NCBI GenBank assembly: GCA_022712945.1
Contig: JAFLJP010000018.1
Coordinates: 1 to 40,241 of the forward strand
Origin: Gammaproteobacteria bacterium
Lineage (GTDB): Bacteria; Pseudomonadota; Gammaproteobacteria; RBG-16-57-12
Length of the DNA stretch: 40,241 nucleotides
Reading direction: 5' to 3'
Positions 26,048 through 34,942 of the stretch are shown in pieces. The translations under genes and the position numbers were made by a program. Position 1 is the stretch's first letter. The number at the start of each line of letters is the position of its first letter. The notes under the pieces are model-generated. The model ran no database searches, was not told the origin of the DNA, and saw nothing but the letters and a program-made list of their open reading frames with translations.

Positions 26048-26713
26048 TTACTCAGCTAACCAATCATGTAATTCACGAATATCATCAAGACAACCCAGTA
26101 CACTGCCTGGGGCTCCGCAGTTCAAAAGACGCTCTTTTTCATGTACACCGTAACTGACAGCCAATGCATCTACGCCTGCATTTTGCGCCATCAGCATGTC
26201 GTATTCACTATCCCCCACCATCAATGTTTGACCGGGGGCGACACCGACAAAGTCCATAATCTCTTCCATCATCAGCGGATGGGGTTTGGAGAAACACTCG
26301 TCAGCACAGCGTGTTATATGGAAGTGATGGCGCAGGTTACACTCATCAAGCACCCGATCCAACCCTTTGCGCGCCTTTCCCGTTGCCACGGCCAGCCAAT
26401 ATTCCTGCCTATTAAGTGTTTTCAGCATCTCTGCCACACCGTCAAACATCGGCATCGGCGTCTCATCCATAAACAAAAAATGGTGCCGGTAAGCCTCAAT
26501 CAGCACCCCTGATTGCCGCTTGTCTATGTCAGAAAAAAGCGCTGAAAGCGCCTCCGGAAGACCCAGACCAATAATATCCTTGATCTGTTCACGACTGCGA
26601 AAAGGCATTGCCACATCGGCAACAGCCGCCTGCATCGCATTGACAATTTTCGCCTCAGAGTCCATCAGGGTGCCATCCCAGTCGAACACAATGAGTGAAT
26701 AGGGTTTCGTCAT
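26048..26713 (-). CDS. HAD-superfamily phosphatase, phosphoglycolate phosphatase-like
   Basis: 221-residue HAD-IA hydrolase. Motif I is FDWDGTLMDSE, with nucleophile D11 and acid/base D13. Motif II is the Thr in VATGKA, the motif III Lys lies in CFSKPHPLM, and motif IV is MVGDSEYDML. An alpha-helical cap lies at about residues 15-80. Length and cap suit phosphoglycolate phosphatase or a related small-molecule phosphatase, but substrate cannot be fixed from sequence. It starts 3 bp after the rluC stop and ends 5 bp before the S49 peptidase start, so the three are one transcription unit. The same rluC-HAD-S49 order is found in Pseudomonas-type genomes next to rne. Confidence 0.93.
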   Translation of the reverse strand: MTKPYSLIVFDWDGTLMDSEAKIVNAMQAAVADVAMPFRSREQIKDIIGLGLPEALSALFSDIDKRQSGVLIEAYRHHFLFMDETPMPMFDGVAEMLKTLNRQEYWLAVATGKARKGLDRVLDECNLRHHFHITRCADECFSKPHPLMMEEIMDFVGVAPGQTLMVGDSEYDMLMAQNAGVDALAVSYGVHEKERLLNCGAPGSVLGCLDDIRELHDWLAE

Positions 26714-26716
26714 CGG

Positions 26717-27649
26717 TTATCTCATCTTCTCTAAAATAGTATTTAAACCGTCACTCAAAGGTGCCTGCACGGCGAGGGTCACCTCTGTCACCGGGTGGAT
26801 AAAACGCAACTCTTGTGCATGTAAGAAGAGCCGCTTAAGCCCTCGCGCCTGCATCTTTTCATTAAACTGCTGATCGCCATATTTTTCATCCCCGGCAATC
26901 GGTTTCTTAATATGCTGAGCATGAACCCGGATTTGATGGGTTCGCCCGGTACCCAGGTCAATTTGAACAAAAGTTGCGTCAGAGAAACACGTTTCCGGAT
27001 AAAATGTCGTCAATGCTGACTTGCCATCAGGGTGTACCCGCACTATCCGCTCACCCGATTGCACGGTACGCTTCTGCAAAGGGGCTTCAACCCGTTTTTC
27101 CTCGCCATGCCAACCACCGCGCACTAGTGCGCAATATGTTTTGCTGATACCTCCATCCCGCAACAGGGTGTGAAGGCTGCGCAACATACTGCGTTTTTTG
27201 GCTATCATCAGACAACCGGAAGTATCCCGATCAAGGCGGTGTACCAACTCAAGAAACGGAGCATCGGGGCGAAGCTGACGGAATCCTTCAATCACACCAA
27301 TGTTAATCCCACTACCCCCGTGTACAGCCAGACCAGAGGGTTTATTGATCACAATAAGCTGTTCATCTTCATATAGGATGGAATCTTCCAGACATTTCAA
27401 AAAAGGGGGTGGTGCCGGCGGAGCTTCTCCCACCTCTGCCATGCGCACGGGTGGAATCCGTACCAAATCACCCAGTTGGAGTCGATAAGTCTGCTTAATA
27501 CGCTTTTTATTTACACGCACCTCACCTTTGCGCAAAATTCGATAGACGCGGCTTTTAGGCACCCCCTTAAGCCGGGAGAGTAAAAAATTATCAATGCGCT
27601 GCCCTTCATGACCTTCATCAATGGTGACATGCTGTACAGATGAACTCAT
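26717..27649 (-). CDS. rluC: 23S rRNA pseudouridine synthase RluC
   Basis: RluA-family pseudouridine synthase that, by orthology, modifies U955, U2504 and U2580 of 23S rRNA. From ATG 27649 (MSSSVQHVTIDEG) the protein is 310 residues. An in-frame upstream start at 27703 adds 18 residues unlike the family and is less likely. An N-terminal S4 RNA-binding domain (QRIDNFLLSRLKGVPKSRVYRILRKGEVRVN) is followed by the catalytic domain with the HRLDRDTSG motif, whose second Asp is the catalytic residue, and GRTHQIRVH. The gene is divergent from rne, as in E. coli, and heads the operon with the HAD phosphatase and S49 peptidase. Identity as RluC rather than RluD rests on the S4 domain style and the rne linkage. 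Confidence 0.95.
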   Translation of the reverse strand: MSSSVQHVTIDEGHEGQRIDNFLLSRLKGVPKSRVYRILRKGEVRVNKKRIKQTYRLQLGDLVRIPPVRMAEVGEAPPAPPPFLKCLEDSILYEDEQLIVINKPSGLAVHGGSGINIGVIEGFRQLRPDAPFLELVHRLDRDTSGCLMIAKKRSMLRSLHTLLRDGGISKTYCALVRGGWHGEEKRVEAPLQKRTVQSGERIVRVHPDGKSALTTFYPETCFSDATFVQIDLGTGRTHQIRVHAQHIKKPIAGDEKYGDQQFNEKMQARGLKRLFLHAQELRFIHPVTEVTLAVQAPLSDGLNTILEKMR

Positions 27650-28109
27650 AGTCTGATTTTCACTCAACTCAAATGGCGATGTAATTAAACAGTGATGCGT
27701 CAAACAGGCTGGATATATCCACTCTTCATTCGACGCAATACAAATAAATGCTGCGTTTCTTGGGAAACGCCATTATAATCCGAAATGCTATAAAAGTTTC
27801 ACAGTTTATGTGGCTAAAAGATGCGTAGGTAAAAATTACCTTACTCCGCCACAATATGACAAGAATATTTTTCGAGATACGCACTTAGCGGATCTCTTTA
27901 TATAAACAGAAGCCCCCCTTAGATAAAATGTGGTGTGCTTCTATTGAATAGCTCTTCTGCGCTTCGGTGGTTTTGACGGAGCCTGGGTAACCCCAAAAGT
28001 ATACAGCTGTTAGCCGGCCTCCCCCCTTAAGCGGTGATGACGCCAGCCAGCCAAAAAAGTACTTCTGTTCTGTCCATGCGAAGCGTGGTAGAGCGCGTGA
28101 GAGACATAA
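27650..28109 (+). promoter_or_regulatory. rluC/rne divergent promoter region and rne 5' leader
   Basis: About 460 bp without a gene separates rluC from rne. A good plus-strand -10 box TATAAT lies at 27774-27779, and a second, extended-type box (TGCTATAAA) at 27786-27794. Just upstream is a perfect 7-bp inverted repeat, GCGTTTC-TTGG-GAAACGC, at 27753-27770, placed where an operator or -35 element would be. Starting there, the rne leader would be roughly 320 nt. In E. coli a structured rne leader of similar size mediates feedback cleavage by RNase E; the same role here is inferred from length and position only. The last 100 nt contain several GC-rich stem candidates and a weak GAGAG ribosome site before the ATG. 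Confidence 0.5.
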
Positions 28110-30758
28110 ATGAGAAGAATGCTGTTTAATGCAACTCAACCTGAAGAGTTGCGCGTCGCCCTTGTGGATGGGCAAAAACTCTACGACCTTGATATTGAAA
28201 CAAGCAACCGGGAACAGAAAAAGTCCAACATATACAAAGGTACCATTACCCGCATTGAGCCCAGTCTTGAAGCCGCTTTTGTCGATTATGGATCAGAACG
28301 TCACGGTTTTTTACCACTGAAAGAGATTTCACGTAGTTACTTCGTTGAAGGTGCTAACCTTAGCGGCCGTGTCAATATCAAAGAGGTGCTTAAAGAAGGC
28401 CAAGAGGTCGTAGTACAGGTCGACAAAGAGGAGCGTGGCAACAAAGGCGCTGCTCTGACCACATTTATCAGCCTTGCAGGTCGCTATCTTGTACTGATGC
28501 CAAACAACCCCCGTGCGGGCGGTGTCTCCCGCCGTATCACTGGCGAAGATCGCCATGAAATCCGTGAAGCACTCAATGCGTTAGAGCTGCCCGACGGCAT
28601 GGGCATGATCGTCCGCACTGCGGGTGTTGGAAAATCCCATGAAGAGCTACAATGGGATCTCGACTACTTGCTACAGTTGTGGACAGCAATAGAAGAGGCC
28701 TCAACCCAGCGCAATGCGCCCTTCCTGGTATATCAAGAGAGCAACATCGTTATTCGCGCCATCCGTGACTATTTCCGCCAGGATATCAGCGAGATTCTGA
28801 TCGACTCTGAAAGCGTTTACAATCAAGCCAAAGAGTTCATGCAACTAGTGATGCCGAACAACCTGAACAAGGTGAAGCACTATCAGGACCCGATCCCGCT
28901 CTTCACTCGCTATCAAATTGAAACCCAGATTGAGACCGCCTTCCAACGTGAGGTAAGACTGCCTTCAGGTGGTGCGATCGTCATTGATCACACCGAAGCA
29001 TTGATCTCTATCGACATCAACTCGGCACGTGCCACCAAAGGCAGCGATATCGAAGAGACTGCACGCAACACCAACCTTGAAGCCGCAGACGAAATTGCTC
29101 GCCAACTTCGCCTGCGCGATCTTGGCGGCCTGATCGTGATCGACTACATCGACATGAGCAGTTCGCGCAATCAACGGGAAGTTGAAAACCGCATCAAAGA
29201 AGCACTTAAAATGGATCGTGCCCGTGTCCAGATTGGACGTATCTCACGCTTTGGACTGCTGGAGATGTCACGCCAGCGCTTGCGCCCATCACTGGGTGAA
29301 TCTAGCCAGATCCTCTGCCCTCGTTGCAACGGTACCGGGCACATCCGTAATATCGAATCACTAGCCCTTTCGGTACTTCGTATCATTGAAGAAGAGGCGA
29401 TGAAAGAGAACACCAGCAAGATAGTAGCCCAACTTCCAGTTGAAGTTGCCACCTTCCTGCTCAACGAAAAACGTACGGTCATCAATGATGTGGAAGCGCG
29501 TCAAAACATCTCTGTTATGCTGATTCCCAACCTGCACCTGAATACACCGCACTACGAAATTGAGCGCATCAAAGAGAGCGACATCGATCCACAATCTAAA
29601 ACCCCACAAAGCAGCTACCAGATGGCCACTGAATTTGAGCCGGAAGCAACAGCACAACCCACACAGGTCAAACCGAAAACTGAAGAGGCGGTGGTAAAAG
29701 GTGTGGTGCCCGCCACACCGGTACCACAAAAACAACAACAGACCAGACCAAGCCTGATTAAACGCCTCTGGAGCAGCCTGTTCGGCACCCCTGAGGAAGA
29801 AGAAAAGCCGCCTACCTCTCAGAGAAGTGGCAACAAAAATCCACGTAATCGCAACTCACGCAATGGCAACAACCAAAACCGTGGCCGTAATCGTGGCCGT
29901 GAGCAAGGCAATGATACGCGTCGCAACAACCCCCGTGGTGAGCGAAATCAAGACAACAGACAACGCCAGAACAATACCCAGCAATCTACCGGGCAATCTA
30001 CCGGGCAAACGAGCGAAAATGTAACTGCCAATAGCGGTGAAAACAGTGAATCAGGCGAGGGAAATCGTTCAAGAAATGAGCGTAGGAACCGGGGTCGTAA
30101 CCGCAATCGCAACCGCAGTCGCAACAGTAATAGTGAGCCGCAAAACACCAATCAGGCTCAGGATGAAAACGTCAATCAGCCACAAAAAGCCCCTGAACGT
30201 GATAATGACCAACCCAACCCATCAACTGAAAGCAATGAGCCACGCATGCGTCGCCCACGCCGTGACAATAACCCGGATATAACTAGGGCCATGCTCAACA
30301 GCAGTGATGCCGTTAAGGAAGAGCCGCAGAAAGAGAGCAAAAGTGACCTGCCTGCTGCCACTGCCAGCGATACAGTTGCTGCCAGCACCACAACAGAGGC
30401 AAAACCAGCACCATCTGAAATAAAAAACAAAGCAACGGAAGAGAACCGAGAGCAGGCTGGCGAAAAACCACAGAAGCCCCGATTCAAGAAACCGGATCCA
30501 GCGCCGCTTTCACCCAGTGCAGCGGCTAAACGTGCAGTTGAAAGTACACCAACTACGACAAAAACTGCGGATAATCGTCCTGAAACCAAGGGAGCAACAA
30601 CCAGTGAGGCACCGGCAGCTACCACTGAAAAACCAGCACCTAAGGCAGAAAATAGGGAAGCACCTGCCAAGCCCGAGCCAACAACTCAACCCCCTGCTGC
30701 CACTGAAAAAAAGCAAGCAGTGAAGAGTGACAAAGCAGGTGAAAACCAAGAGAGCTGA
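28110..30758 (+). CDS. rne: Ribonuclease E
   Basis: 882-residue essential endoribonuclease, scaffold of the RNA degradosome at the inner membrane. The catalytic half is closely E. coli-like. It starts [21 protein letters not shown], has an S1 domain at about residues 35-125 and a DNase I-like domain with metal-binding D302 (SIDINSARA) and D345 (VIDYIDM). The Zn-link cysteines are C403 and C406 in LCPRCNGTG. The C-terminal half is disordered. Residues 548-561 ([14 protein letters not shown]) look like the amphipathic membrane-targeting helix. Two Arg/Asn-rich blocks at about 575-620 and 652-672 are likely RNA-binding, and the tail is Pro/Ala/Thr/Glu-rich. The tail is shorter than in E. coli (882 against 1,061 residues), so degradosome partner sites may differ. 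Confidence 0.98.
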   Translation: MRRMLFNATQPEELRVALVDGQKLYDLDIETSNREQKKSNIYKGTITRIEPSLEAAFVDYGSERHGFLPLKEISRSYFVEGANLSGRVNIKEVLKEGQEVVVQVDKEERGNKGAALTTFISLAGRYLVLMPNNPRAGGVSRRITGEDRHEIREALNALELPDGMGMIVRTAGVGKSHEELQWDLDYLLQLWTAIEEASTQRNAPFLVYQESNIVIRAIRDYFRQDISEILIDSESVYNQAKEFMQLVMPNNLNKVKHYQDPIPLFTRYQIETQIETAFQREVRLPSGGAIVIDHTEALISIDINSARATKGSDIEETARNTNLEAADEIARQLRLRDLGGLIVIDYIDMSSSRNQREVENRIKEALKMDRARVQIGRISRFGLLEMSRQRLRPSLGESSQILCPRCNGTGHIRNIESLALSVLRIIEEEAMKENTSKIVAQLPVEVATFLLNEKRTVINDVEARQNISVMLIPNLHLNTPHYEIERIKESDIDPQSKTPQSSYQMATEFEPEATAQPTQVKPKTEEAVVKGVVPATPVPQKQQQTRPSLIKRLWSSLFGTPEEEEKPPTSQRSGNKNPRNRNSRNGNNQNRGRNRGREQGNDTRRNNPRGERNQDNRQRQNNTQQSTGQSTGQTSENVTANSGENSESGEGNRSRNERRNRGRNRNRNRSRNSNSEPQNTNQAQDENVNQPQKAPERDNDQPNPSTESNEPRMRRPRRDNNPDITRAMLNSSDAVKEEPQKESKSDLPAATASDTVAASTTTEAKPAPSEIKNKATEENREQAGEKPQKPRFKKPDPAPLSPSAAAKRAVESTPTTTKTADNRPETKGATTSEAPAATTEKPAPKAENREAPAKPEPTTQPPAATEKKQAVKSDKAGENQES

Positions 30759-31200
30759 TTCCACATAAGCAACAAAGTGATTAGTAAAAAAGCTCTGAAT
30801 GAGTCGGATCAGACTTAGGCTAAGCGAAAGTTGTTCTCATTTGTTTCGAAATTCGCAGTAATAGTTGTTCTATTTAGTGCGATTTTCGGGATAAATGAGG
30901 GTGATTCCAGCAAGATAAAAATGGCCAAAGAGATAAAACACCCTCACAAATCCATCTGATAAACAACCCTCTCATCTATAGCAACGAGCCTTCTAGGCTG
31001 AAGCCATCCTGGCACCCACAGGCGATATTTTAAAAATAGTTACCCCCCCAACCACTACAATCAACCAATACCCCCCATGGAGATACATTAAAAAAATTAA
31101 AAGAATTTAACGCAAATGCCGACAATTAAAGTAGCAATCGGATAAAAGCAAGTGTTAAAATATTTCACAAGCAAGCACAAAAAAAGGTAACGGAGGTTGC
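30759..31200. other. rne-cytochrome intergenic region with long hairpin
   Basis: No gene is visible in 442 bp. The main structure is the hairpin at 30836-30899, annotated separately. The promoter for the downstream cytochrome gene should lie in the AT-rich stretch 31075-31190, but I cannot pick a convincing -10/-35 pair. A strong ribosome binding site, GGAGG at 31193-31197, stands just before the cytochrome ATG. Confidence 0.5.
30836..30899. repeat. Long imperfect palindrome downstream of rne
   Basis: Arms 30836-30857 and 30878-30899 are reverse complements at 18 of 22 positions. The loop continues the stem with AATAG-TTGTT-CTATT, so the whole 64 nt can fold into one long hairpin with a 5-nt tip. 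It begins 78 bp after the rne stop. There is no T-run on the plus strand, so if it ends rne transcription it is not a classical intrinsic terminator. The sequence style (stem interrupted by compensatory-looking mismatches) suggests an interspersed palindromic repeat or an RNA structure. Confidence 0.5.
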
Positions 31201-32121
31201 ATGCGTATTAAATACATTGCACTGCCAGTATTAATGGTAATCAGCAGCATACTGCTGATTACTATTGTGCACGCCGATGGCTGGCGCCCTGCATCAAAAG
31301 CACCCAACCATACCAGCGTAGCCAATACGGGGCATAATTTGACCCAACGCTACTCAGATATGGAAGCGTTCATGAATGACTACCGAAACGACTATAATGC
31401 AGTCTGCGTATATTGTCATACTCCTCATGGTGCCAGTGGCGAGATGGGGTCGATACCTCTTTGGAATAGAACCAAACCATCCACTCCCTATGACCTCTAC
31501 TCTGCCCCAACCACGCTGGGGCAAACTATCACCGTCCCCGGTGCCAATTCAATGACCTGTCTCTCTTGCCATGATGGCACGGTGGCGATCGACTCAATAA
31601 TCAATATGCCCGGCTCCGGTGGTTATCTTCAATCTCAGGAGAGCAGTGTCGACATCGCCTTTCTGGATAGTTGGGGTGGCGCAGGCCCCAACAATGGTAA
31701 CCATTCGGTTATGTTTGGTAGTACCATCGCTGACTGTAACCGTTGTCACGGCACTCCACCCATGTTCCCTTCATTAGGGATGGCCGATTTTAGCGTATTT
31801 TTTATCGAGACCGATTTGCGCAATGACCACCCTATCGGGGTTGAATACCCCACCACCCTTGGGGCCGGGGTGGACTTTAAGATACCCACGGGCATTCAAG
31901 CAGGTGAAATGAGTTTTTTTGACCTGAATTCAAATGGTAAGGCTGATACGAACGAAATTCGCATGTACCAAACCGGAGAGGGCTATGAAGTGGAGTGTGC
32001 CAGTTGCCATGATCCCCATGGTGTCCCTTCTTCGACGGAAGCGGGAAGTGAATTTATCCCCAGTTTTTTACGGGTCTCAAACGCTGAAAGTGCCTTGTGT
32101 TTTAGCTGTCATACCAAGTAA
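31201..32121 (+). CDS. Periplasmic pentaheme c-type cytochrome
   Basis: 306-residue exported electron carrier with five CxxCH haem-attachment motifs: C69-VY-C72-H73, C120-LS-C123-H124, C179-NR-C182-H183, C266-AS-C269-H270 and C300-FS-C303-H304. Several are followed by PHG or PH, as in doubled-CXXCH (cytochrome c3/c7-like) proteins. The N-terminus MRIKYIALPVLMVISSILLITIVHADG is a signal peptide or signal anchor. GGAGG stands 4 nt before the ATG. The gene stands alone between rne and the convergent DAHP synthase gene, so its redox partner is not evident; a role in periplasmic or extracellular electron transfer is inferred from haem number. The TAA stop is also the first three bases of the 32119-32173 repeat copy. 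Confidence 0.95.
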   Translation: MRIKYIALPVLMVISSILLITIVHADGWRPASKAPNHTSVANTGHNLTQRYSDMEAFMNDYRNDYNAVCVYCHTPHGASGEMGSIPLWNRTKPSTPYDLYSAPTTLGQTITVPGANSMTCLSCHDGTVAIDSIINMPGSGGYLQSQESSVDIAFLDSWGGAGPNNGNHSVMFGSTIADCNRCHGTPPMFPSLGMADFSVFFIETDLRNDHPIGVEYPTTLGAGVDFKIPTGIQAGEMSFFDLNSNGKADTNEIRMYQTGEGYEVECASCHDPHGVPSSTEAGSEFIPSFLRVSNAESALCFSCHTK

Positions 32122-32173
32122 GGGATGTAGAATTCATTAAAGTACCGCTCTTACTGGCCTTTTTGCCCACCCT
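32119..32173 (+). repeat. Partial copy of the 34943-35107 palindromic element
   Basis: Starting at the TAA stop of the cytochrome gene, these 55 bases (beginning TAAGGGATGTAGAATTCATT and ending GCCCACCCT) match the reverse complement of about 35052-35107 with only around six differences. This corresponds to one outer arm of the full element. The match ends where the full element's perfect inner stem begins in earnest, and what follows (32174-32199) is unrelated. The copy lies between two convergent genes. Confidence 0.7.
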
Positions 32174-32199
32174 AAGCATCTCATTTTTTACAGTAGGGA

Positions 32200-33255
32200 T
32201 TAAGCCGGTGTCGATATTTTTCTGGCCAAGTTGCGTAGCGCCGTCTCTGTCGTTTGCCAATCAATGCATTTATCCGTCACTGACACGCCATACTCCAGCT
32301 GTGTGCAATCCGTAGGAATAGACTGATTTCCTGCGTTGATATTGCTTTCGATCATCACCCCTTTAATTGATTGATTACCGTCAGCAATTTGCTGTGCAAT
32401 ATCATCCAGAACAAGTAGCTGTTTTTGGTGGTCTTTGTGGGCATTGGCGTGACTACAGTCCACCATAATGTTTACCGGCAAACCCGCATGTTTCAACTGC
32501 CGTTCGCAGGCTTCGACATGTTTGGCATCGTAGTTAGGCCCACCGCTGCCACCGCGCAGCACCATATGGGAATAGGGATTGCCTTTGGTACGAATTACCG
32601 CCACCTGGCCTTGCGGATCAATACTGACAAAATCATTTTTATGCGCTGCACAGATAATGGCATTAACAGCCACATCGTAATCGCCATTAGTGCCATTTTT
32701 GAAGCCAACCGGTGCCGAAAAACCACTGGCCATTTTGCGATGGGTTTGTGATTCAGTGGTGCGTGCACCAATTGCGGTCCAGGAGAAAAGGTCTTGAACA
32801 TATTGCGGTGTAATCAGATCCAACGCCTCACCCGCCGCAGGCAGACCCAGCTCGGCAATTTCCAGTAGCAGTTTCCGCGACATCAACAGCCCTTTCGCAA
32901 TATCACAACTACCATCCATATCAGGATCGTTAATCAACCCCTGCCATCCGATACTGGTGCGCGGCTTCTCAAAATAGACCCGCATCACGATACAGAGGCT
33001 ATCTTTTAGCTCATCCGCTAGCTGCTTAAGTCGCTTGGCATAATCCATCGCCAAATCCGTATTGTGAATGGAACAGGGGCCAACCACCACAAACAGGCGC
33101 TGATCTTTTCCATCAAGAATATCGCGAATCTCCTGCTGCCCTCGCATAACTGTATCGATCCCCTCCGGGGTCAATGGATACATTGTTTTCACTTGATCAG
33201 GACGAATCAGAGGGTCTTCAGAGATGACGTGCAGATTTTCGATGCGATTATCCAT
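32200..33255 (-). CDS. 3-deoxy-7-phosphoheptulonate (DAHP) synthase, class I
   Basis: 351-residue first enzyme of the shikimate pathway, condensing phosphoenolpyruvate with erythrose 4-phosphate in the cytoplasm. It matches the E. coli AroF/AroG/AroH family over its length: VVGPCSIHN (metal Cys), MRVYFEKPRTSIGWQGL (substrate Lys/Arg), LPAAGEALDLITPQY, IGARTTESQTHR, GFKNGTNG, VDCSHANAHK (metal His), GVMIESNINAGNQ (metal Glu) and YGVSVTDKCI (metal Asp). Which aromatic amino acid inhibits it cannot be told from sequence alone, so I give no isoenzyme symbol. It stands alone, convergent with the cytochrome gene and 120 bp from the TfpX/TfpZ-like gene upstream of it. Confidence 0.96.
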   Translation of the reverse strand: MDNRIENLHVISEDPLIRPDQVKTMYPLTPEGIDTVMRGQQEIRDILDGKDQRLFVVVGPCSIHNTDLAMDYAKRLKQLADELKDSLCIVMRVYFEKPRTSIGWQGLINDPDMDGSCDIAKGLLMSRKLLLEIAELGLPAAGEALDLITPQYVQDLFSWTAIGARTTESQTHRKMASGFSAPVGFKNGTNGDYDVAVNAIICAAHKNDFVSIDPQGQVAVIRTKGNPYSHMVLRGGSGGPNYDAKHVEACERQLKHAGLPVNIMVDCSHANAHKDHQKQLLVLDDIAQQIADGNQSIKGVMIESNINAGNQSIPTDCTQLEYGVSVTDKCIDWQTTETALRNLARKISTPA

Positions 33256-33375
33256 TGAGAGGCATATTCTTTTTGATAAATTGATGCTGAAAAATAAGGC
33301 GTAAACAGTAGCAGAATGCTCTGTTTATCGCACCCTGTTTTTCACTGCATCACCATATATTTGACTATAAAAAGC

Positions 33376-34131
33376 TTAATCCAGCGTAAAACTGCCGAGT
33401 AATGCCCCACTCTGATCCAACACGACTAACGCCTCGCCAAAACGACCACTCAGCGACAGTAGCAGCAGTTCATGATCAGCCGCCTCATTTTCCGTTAAAA
33501 ATGTTTGATAGTGTGCCATTGCTGGTGCATTTTTCTGATATTGCCGCTTCACCTTATCAGACTCAACTTTCAATGCAGGTAAATGGCGATCAACAGGCTC
33601 AAGGAGAGCCACAACCGCCCACCCTGGAATTGAATTATTAAAGAGATGAAGCACAGTATCAGCCGCCTCATCGGCAGTTTCAGGTTTTCGCGAGTACAAA
33701 ATCAGGGGTAGTGCTGCTCCCGATTCATTTACAGAGGCAATATCGCTCTCTTGCCTCTGTAAATAATCATTATCCATTATTTGAAAAGTAGCCCCATCAA
33801 AAACAATCGCCTGCGGTTTTTGATTGTAAATGGTATTAACCCCCCAAACCAAGGCGCTGATTTGAATGGCGGCAATAAACATAAAGTCGATCACAATATG
33901 ACGCCGTGTTTTAGTGGGGTTGTAGATAATCAGGGTTAAGAGAGGCCCAAGCACCAGATCTACCGCAATAAGAATCTGCACCCCGGTCATGCCGCCATCA
34001 ATCCAAAACAGAGCACCCGGGTACCAGATGCAGACGATAACACCCAGAAGTATCAGGAAAACAATAAGGCTGACACCAAAATGAATGGCGCTGGCCCGTA
34101 GGCGAGCAGGCAGTGTTTGTGACAGTTTCAT
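33376..34131 (-). CDS. TfpX/TfpZ-family type IV pilin accessory protein
   Basis: 251-residue inner-membrane protein. The N-terminal half matches the TfpX/TfpZ style: a helix AIHFGVSLIVFLILLGVIV, then WYPGALFWIDGGMTGVQILIAVDLVLGPLLTLIIYNP and a third helix, IDFMFIAAIQISALVWGV, followed by VNTIYNQKPQAIVFDGATF. The C-terminal half (about 125-251) is soluble and presumably periplasmic. Known family members are encoded beside particular pilins and assist their assembly or stability. No pilin gene lies in this window, so it is an orphan here. The family is recognised from sequence memory of these motifs. The gene sits 9 bp after the dnaQ stop, so the two may be co-transcribed. Confidence 0.85.
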   Translation of the reverse strand: MKLSQTLPARLRASAIHFGVSLIVFLILLGVIVCIWYPGALFWIDGGMTGVQILIAVDLVLGPLLTLIIYNPTKTRRHIVIDFMFIAAIQISALVWGVNTIYNQKPQAIVFDGATFQIMDNDYLQRQESDIASVNESGAALPLILYSRKPETADEAADTVLHLFNNSIPGWAVVALLEPVDRHLPALKVESDKVKRQYQKNAPAMAHYQTFLTENEAADHELLLLSLSGRFGEALVVLDQSGALLGSFTLD

Positions 34132-34140
34132 AGTCGTTTG

Positions 34141-34896
34141 CTACTCAAGGTTAATTTTAGGAAGCTTATCGACACCACCGCCTGTTGATTGAAGCCAAAG
34201 CGCATCACCGCCACATTTTTTACTAATCACCGCCAGCTGCTCATCGTGTGCGACCCGCTCTTCGGCACTGGCGTTAATCACTTTCAGTGGTGCCCGGTCA
34301 GCGCTTAAACGTCGGATATCGGTACTGGTAAGTGCGTCTCTACTTCCATCATTTTGACTATCCAGCGAGAGATTACTCTGCCCACCAGTCATTATCAGAT
34401 AAACATCGGCGAGAATTTCCGAATCGAGTAGCGCACCGTGCAGCTCCCGTTTCGAGTTATCAATAAAGTAACGTTTACAGAGTGCATCCAGGCTATTTCG
34501 CTGTCCCGGATGTTTTTTACGGGCCATTGCCAAGGTATCAATCACCGAACAGTGGTCACGAATATCGGCAAAACGGTTATCCAGCAATTTGAATTCATGA
34601 TTGATAAAGCCGATATCAAACGGAGCGTTATGAATGATTAACTCAGCCCCTTTGATAAATTGAAAAAAATCATCGCTAATAGCCGCATAGAGCGGCTTGT
34701 CGGTGAGAAATTCATTGGTAATGCCGTGAATTTCAATCGCCTCCTGCGGCACCTCTCGCTCCGGCTGAATATATTGATGGTAATTGTTGCCAGTCAGTCG
34801 GCGGTTAACCATCTCCACACAACCGATCTCAATAATGCGATGACCCGCTTTCGGCTCAATACCGGTAGTCTCTGTATCTAATATGATTTGACGCAT
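34141..34896 (-). CDS. dnaQ: DNA polymerase III epsilon subunit (3'-5' exonuclease)
   Basis: 251-residue proofreading subunit of the replicative polymerase. Exo I motif LDTETTG holds D7 and E9, Exo II is HNAPFDIGF, and the Exo III-epsilon segment HGALLDSEILADVY has the His and Asp of the DEDDh class. After the exonuclease domain, QSNLSL at about residues 185-190 fits a weak beta-clamp-binding motif, and the C-terminal tail should bind the polymerase alpha subunit. Size and order fit E. coli DnaQ (243 residues). In E. coli rnhA and dnaQ are divergent; here both are on the minus strand, with rnhA upstream and the 165-bp palindromic element between them. Confidence 0.97.
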   Translation of the reverse strand: MRQIILDTETTGIEPKAGHRIIEIGCVEMVNRRLTGNNYHQYIQPEREVPQEAIEIHGITNEFLTDKPLYAAISDDFFQFIKGAELIIHNAPFDIGFINHEFKLLDNRFADIRDHCSVIDTLAMARKKHPGQRNSLDALCKRYFIDNSKRELHGALLDSEILADVYLIMTGGQSNLSLDSQNDGSRDALTSTDIRRLSADRAPLKVINASAEERVAHDEQLAVISKKCGGDALWLQSTGGGVDKLPKINLE

Positions 34897-34942
34897 AATG
34901 GTAAACTCACACTTTCTGGTTGTAACTATTTCAGATTAGGGG

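Noticed and set aside
30176..30670. 164-codon minus-strand frame inside rne
   Set aside because: It is the antisense of the low-complexity RNase E tail, whose codon bias creates long Ser/Ala/Gly-rich reverse frames.
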